From positions 208,475,876 through 208,539,875 of the forward strand of contig NC_084663.1 in NCBI RefSeq assembly GCF_028389875.1: 64,000 nucleotides of DNA, given 5' to 3'. This document shows, piece by piece, positions 61,983-64,000 of the stretch. Every line of letters begins with the position of its first letter. The stretch's first letter is position 1. This DNA comes from Rhea pennata. Lineage: Eukaryota > Chordata > Aves > Rheiformes > Rheidae. The translations under genes and the position numbers were made by a program. A model generated the notes under the pieces. That model had not been told where the DNA came from, did no database searches, and saw only the letters and a list, made by a program, of their open reading frames with translations.

Positions 61983-64000
61983 ATGCATAAGTGTTAAGGT
62001 AGGTTTTGTGCCAACATACAGGTTGGGCAGACATGGGCATTTCTGTCCCCATGCCTTCTGTGTCTCCCTTCCAGAAACTCATGCCCTTCCAATTTGGGAA
62101 CAACTTTTAATAGATAGGGGCCTTTAGCACAAGCTGTTAGCCTTTAGTGGTAGGGGGCATTAATGTGTCTTGGCATGCCATCAGATGAAGCTTGTTCTTA
62201 GCTGACTGGAGAGAGCTGCTGTGCCTTAAGTAGTTCATAACAGAGATGTGCCCAAGATGTCTTGTGTGTGACCTCTACTAAATTTGACCAAGCGCTTTGT
62301 CTTTATCTTCTGTCTAGAGGCAGTGTGATCAAATATTCTCCCTTTGCCCTACAGTGGTAGTCATGCAAGTTATTAGGGTTTTGAAATCCTTTGTTAAAAA
62401 AGGAGACTATGATGAGCTCAGAAACAAAGGTGGCTCTGCACTTCCTTTGAAGAGTCCTGCAGGTCAGGTATTGAAAGAAGAAACAGATTTGACCATTTTT
62501 AGTAGATGTTTCAGCTAAATAATCCTTAGAGAAGCCCTCTGTATTCTATGCAAGTTATAATCATTTTCATTTCTCCATTTTCTACATACACACTATGTTC
62601 ATTTTTATGCAAAGGCATATAAATGATATTTCTTAGTAAGCATTTCTCTTTCATATTTTTTATTACAGCCGCATGTATCCACATGAGATAAGTGAGGAAT
62701 ATTTGAATAACAAATGCTAAAATTAGGTCACAAATCACAAGAGTTACTTCAGAGGATCTGGGTCCCATTCTGTCACATTTAGTGGGCAAATTGTTTACAC
62801 CTCTCAGGACTGTTTTGCTCTGGGTGACATCTGTGACTTTCTAGCTGCTGTGTTGTTGACATCAACAGTTTTATTCTACTTTGGCATCTTCTTTCTCTGG
62901 GGACAAAAATCTTTCTTCTGCTTCTCATTAAAGCTCTGAAAAAGATAGATCTAATAACACTTAAGAGGTAGATGAAAAGTGCTTTCCGTGTGCCAAGTTT
63001 TGTATTTTGAATCTTTTCATTTAAAAAATGTAAAGTAGCACCTTTCATTTCTTAAACTGATGATACCTGGGATAAGGATGAGTTTATTTCCCCGAGGTTA
63101 AATAGACCTCTTCAGCCACTTGTTTCAAATACTTCATTTACAGGAAGACAAATACAGTTGCTCTAATGTCCAGAGGCATAACACATCCACTCCAAATACT
63201 TAGTATTTTCTGTAGTGCTCAGTCACTTGGAATCATTTCCTTGCTATTTTCCAGGAGACAGTGATTCTTGCCTGATATTTGCTTGGCTGCTTTTCTCTAC
63301 ATGGACTGTGAGCATTGTAATTGGCTATATATTTTAAAGCTAGTTTCACACTTGGTCATCAGTGGCAGTTTATTGAGATTTAGATACTCCTTTTCCCAAG
63401 CTTTGCTGGGGCAGCCTTTGATGAACAGGCTCTGGGTGGGGTTTCTTTAATTCATAAGCTGTGTAATTATTTCAGCTTTAACTTTTAGATGGCTGATTTT
63501 TCTGTTGTCTTGGAATGTGGTACTAAAATCCATTGTTCGATCAAAATTCTGGCTTAGGGCTAAAGATGTACCATCTTAGTACCTAAGATGGCAGAAACTT
63601 AAATTTTCAACCACCTGGTAAGACAAAATACCATTTTGCAAATGTCAGGTGAAGACACGTGACCCCAACATTGCTAGAAACCAACCAGACACCAGCACTG
63701 AAATGCAGCAGTGAAAAAAATCATTTTTTCAGCAGGTCAGGGAAACCCAGCCCTTCTTATGATATGCTGTGCCTAAAGTGTTCTGCCTAAAACTTGTCAT
63801 CCCTTGGAATGTTGACAACACTTAAAGAGGAAATTCAAACAATTACATTACATCTGTAGGGTGTCACCATTTTAACACACTAGGGAGTTAGTAGACTACC
63901 ACTTTTTTAAGGGTTAGCTTGGAAGGAGTTTCTTTCCTTACATATAAAATGTAATTTTTTCAACCTTCCTGTAATACCAATTTTAACTACTAGGTTAGCC

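Larger units (their letters stand above)
52320..64000 (+). other. Divergent side of RAB30 promoter, no protein gene seen
   Basis: After the CpG island the sequence turns AT-rich. It contains two CR1 fragments, several homopolymers, two short tandem duplications and a set of plus-strand splice-like signals, but no frame that resembles a known protein. In mammals the gene on this side of RAB30 is PCF11, further away, with a divergent non-coding transcript starting at the RAB30 promoter. By analogy this stretch is likely intergenic or carries a non-coding transcript; that is inference. Confidence 0.5.

Overview
The window is nuclear DNA from a bird. The evidence is four fragments of CR1, the main avian LINE, carrying its typical 3' ends and the C-terminal part of its ORF2, together with long AT-rich introns, short simple repeats and one sharp CpG island. 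There are no bacterial operons, CRISPR arrays or recognisable tRNA/rRNA genes. Nothing in the sequence fixes the species.

One protein-coding gene is supported: RAB30, a Golgi-associated small GTPase, on the minus strand. Its whole 203-residue coding sequence can be assembled from four coding exons at 19545-19453, 17483-17400, 12911-12728 and 10471-10221. Every junction has GT/AG ends and a compatible phase, and all the GTPase motifs are present. A long 3' UTR probably runs from 10220 to about 2505, where a cluster of UGUA motifs, AAUAAA and a GU-rich element looks like a real poly(A) site. A non-coding first exon most likely ends at a consensus donor at 51770 inside the CpG island, which gives a first intron of about 32 kb.

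Region by region: 1-2500 is downstream flank with no gene seen. 2505-10220 is the candidate 3' UTR. 10221-19553 holds the coding exons and introns 2-4. 19554-51769 is intron 1, with two CR1 fragments, a GC-rich patch near 22.1-22.3 kb and several microsatellites. 51.4-52.85 kb is a CpG-island promoter with a ZNF143-type site, a CCAAT box, a GC box, a CRE-like site, a YY1-type site and a perfect (GGGCC)9 tract. 52.3-64 kb is the divergent side: no protein gene, two more CR1 fragments, and plus-strand splice-site-like signals that could belong to a divergent non-coding transcript.

The most unusual signals lie at the 5' end of RAB30. If the inferred first exon is right, an upstream reading frame runs through the GGGCC tract, crosses the splice junction and stops at a TAA immediately before, and in frame with, the RAB30 AUG. 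That AUG is in a weak context, while the AUG two codons later is in a strong one. No novel multi-gene system was found.
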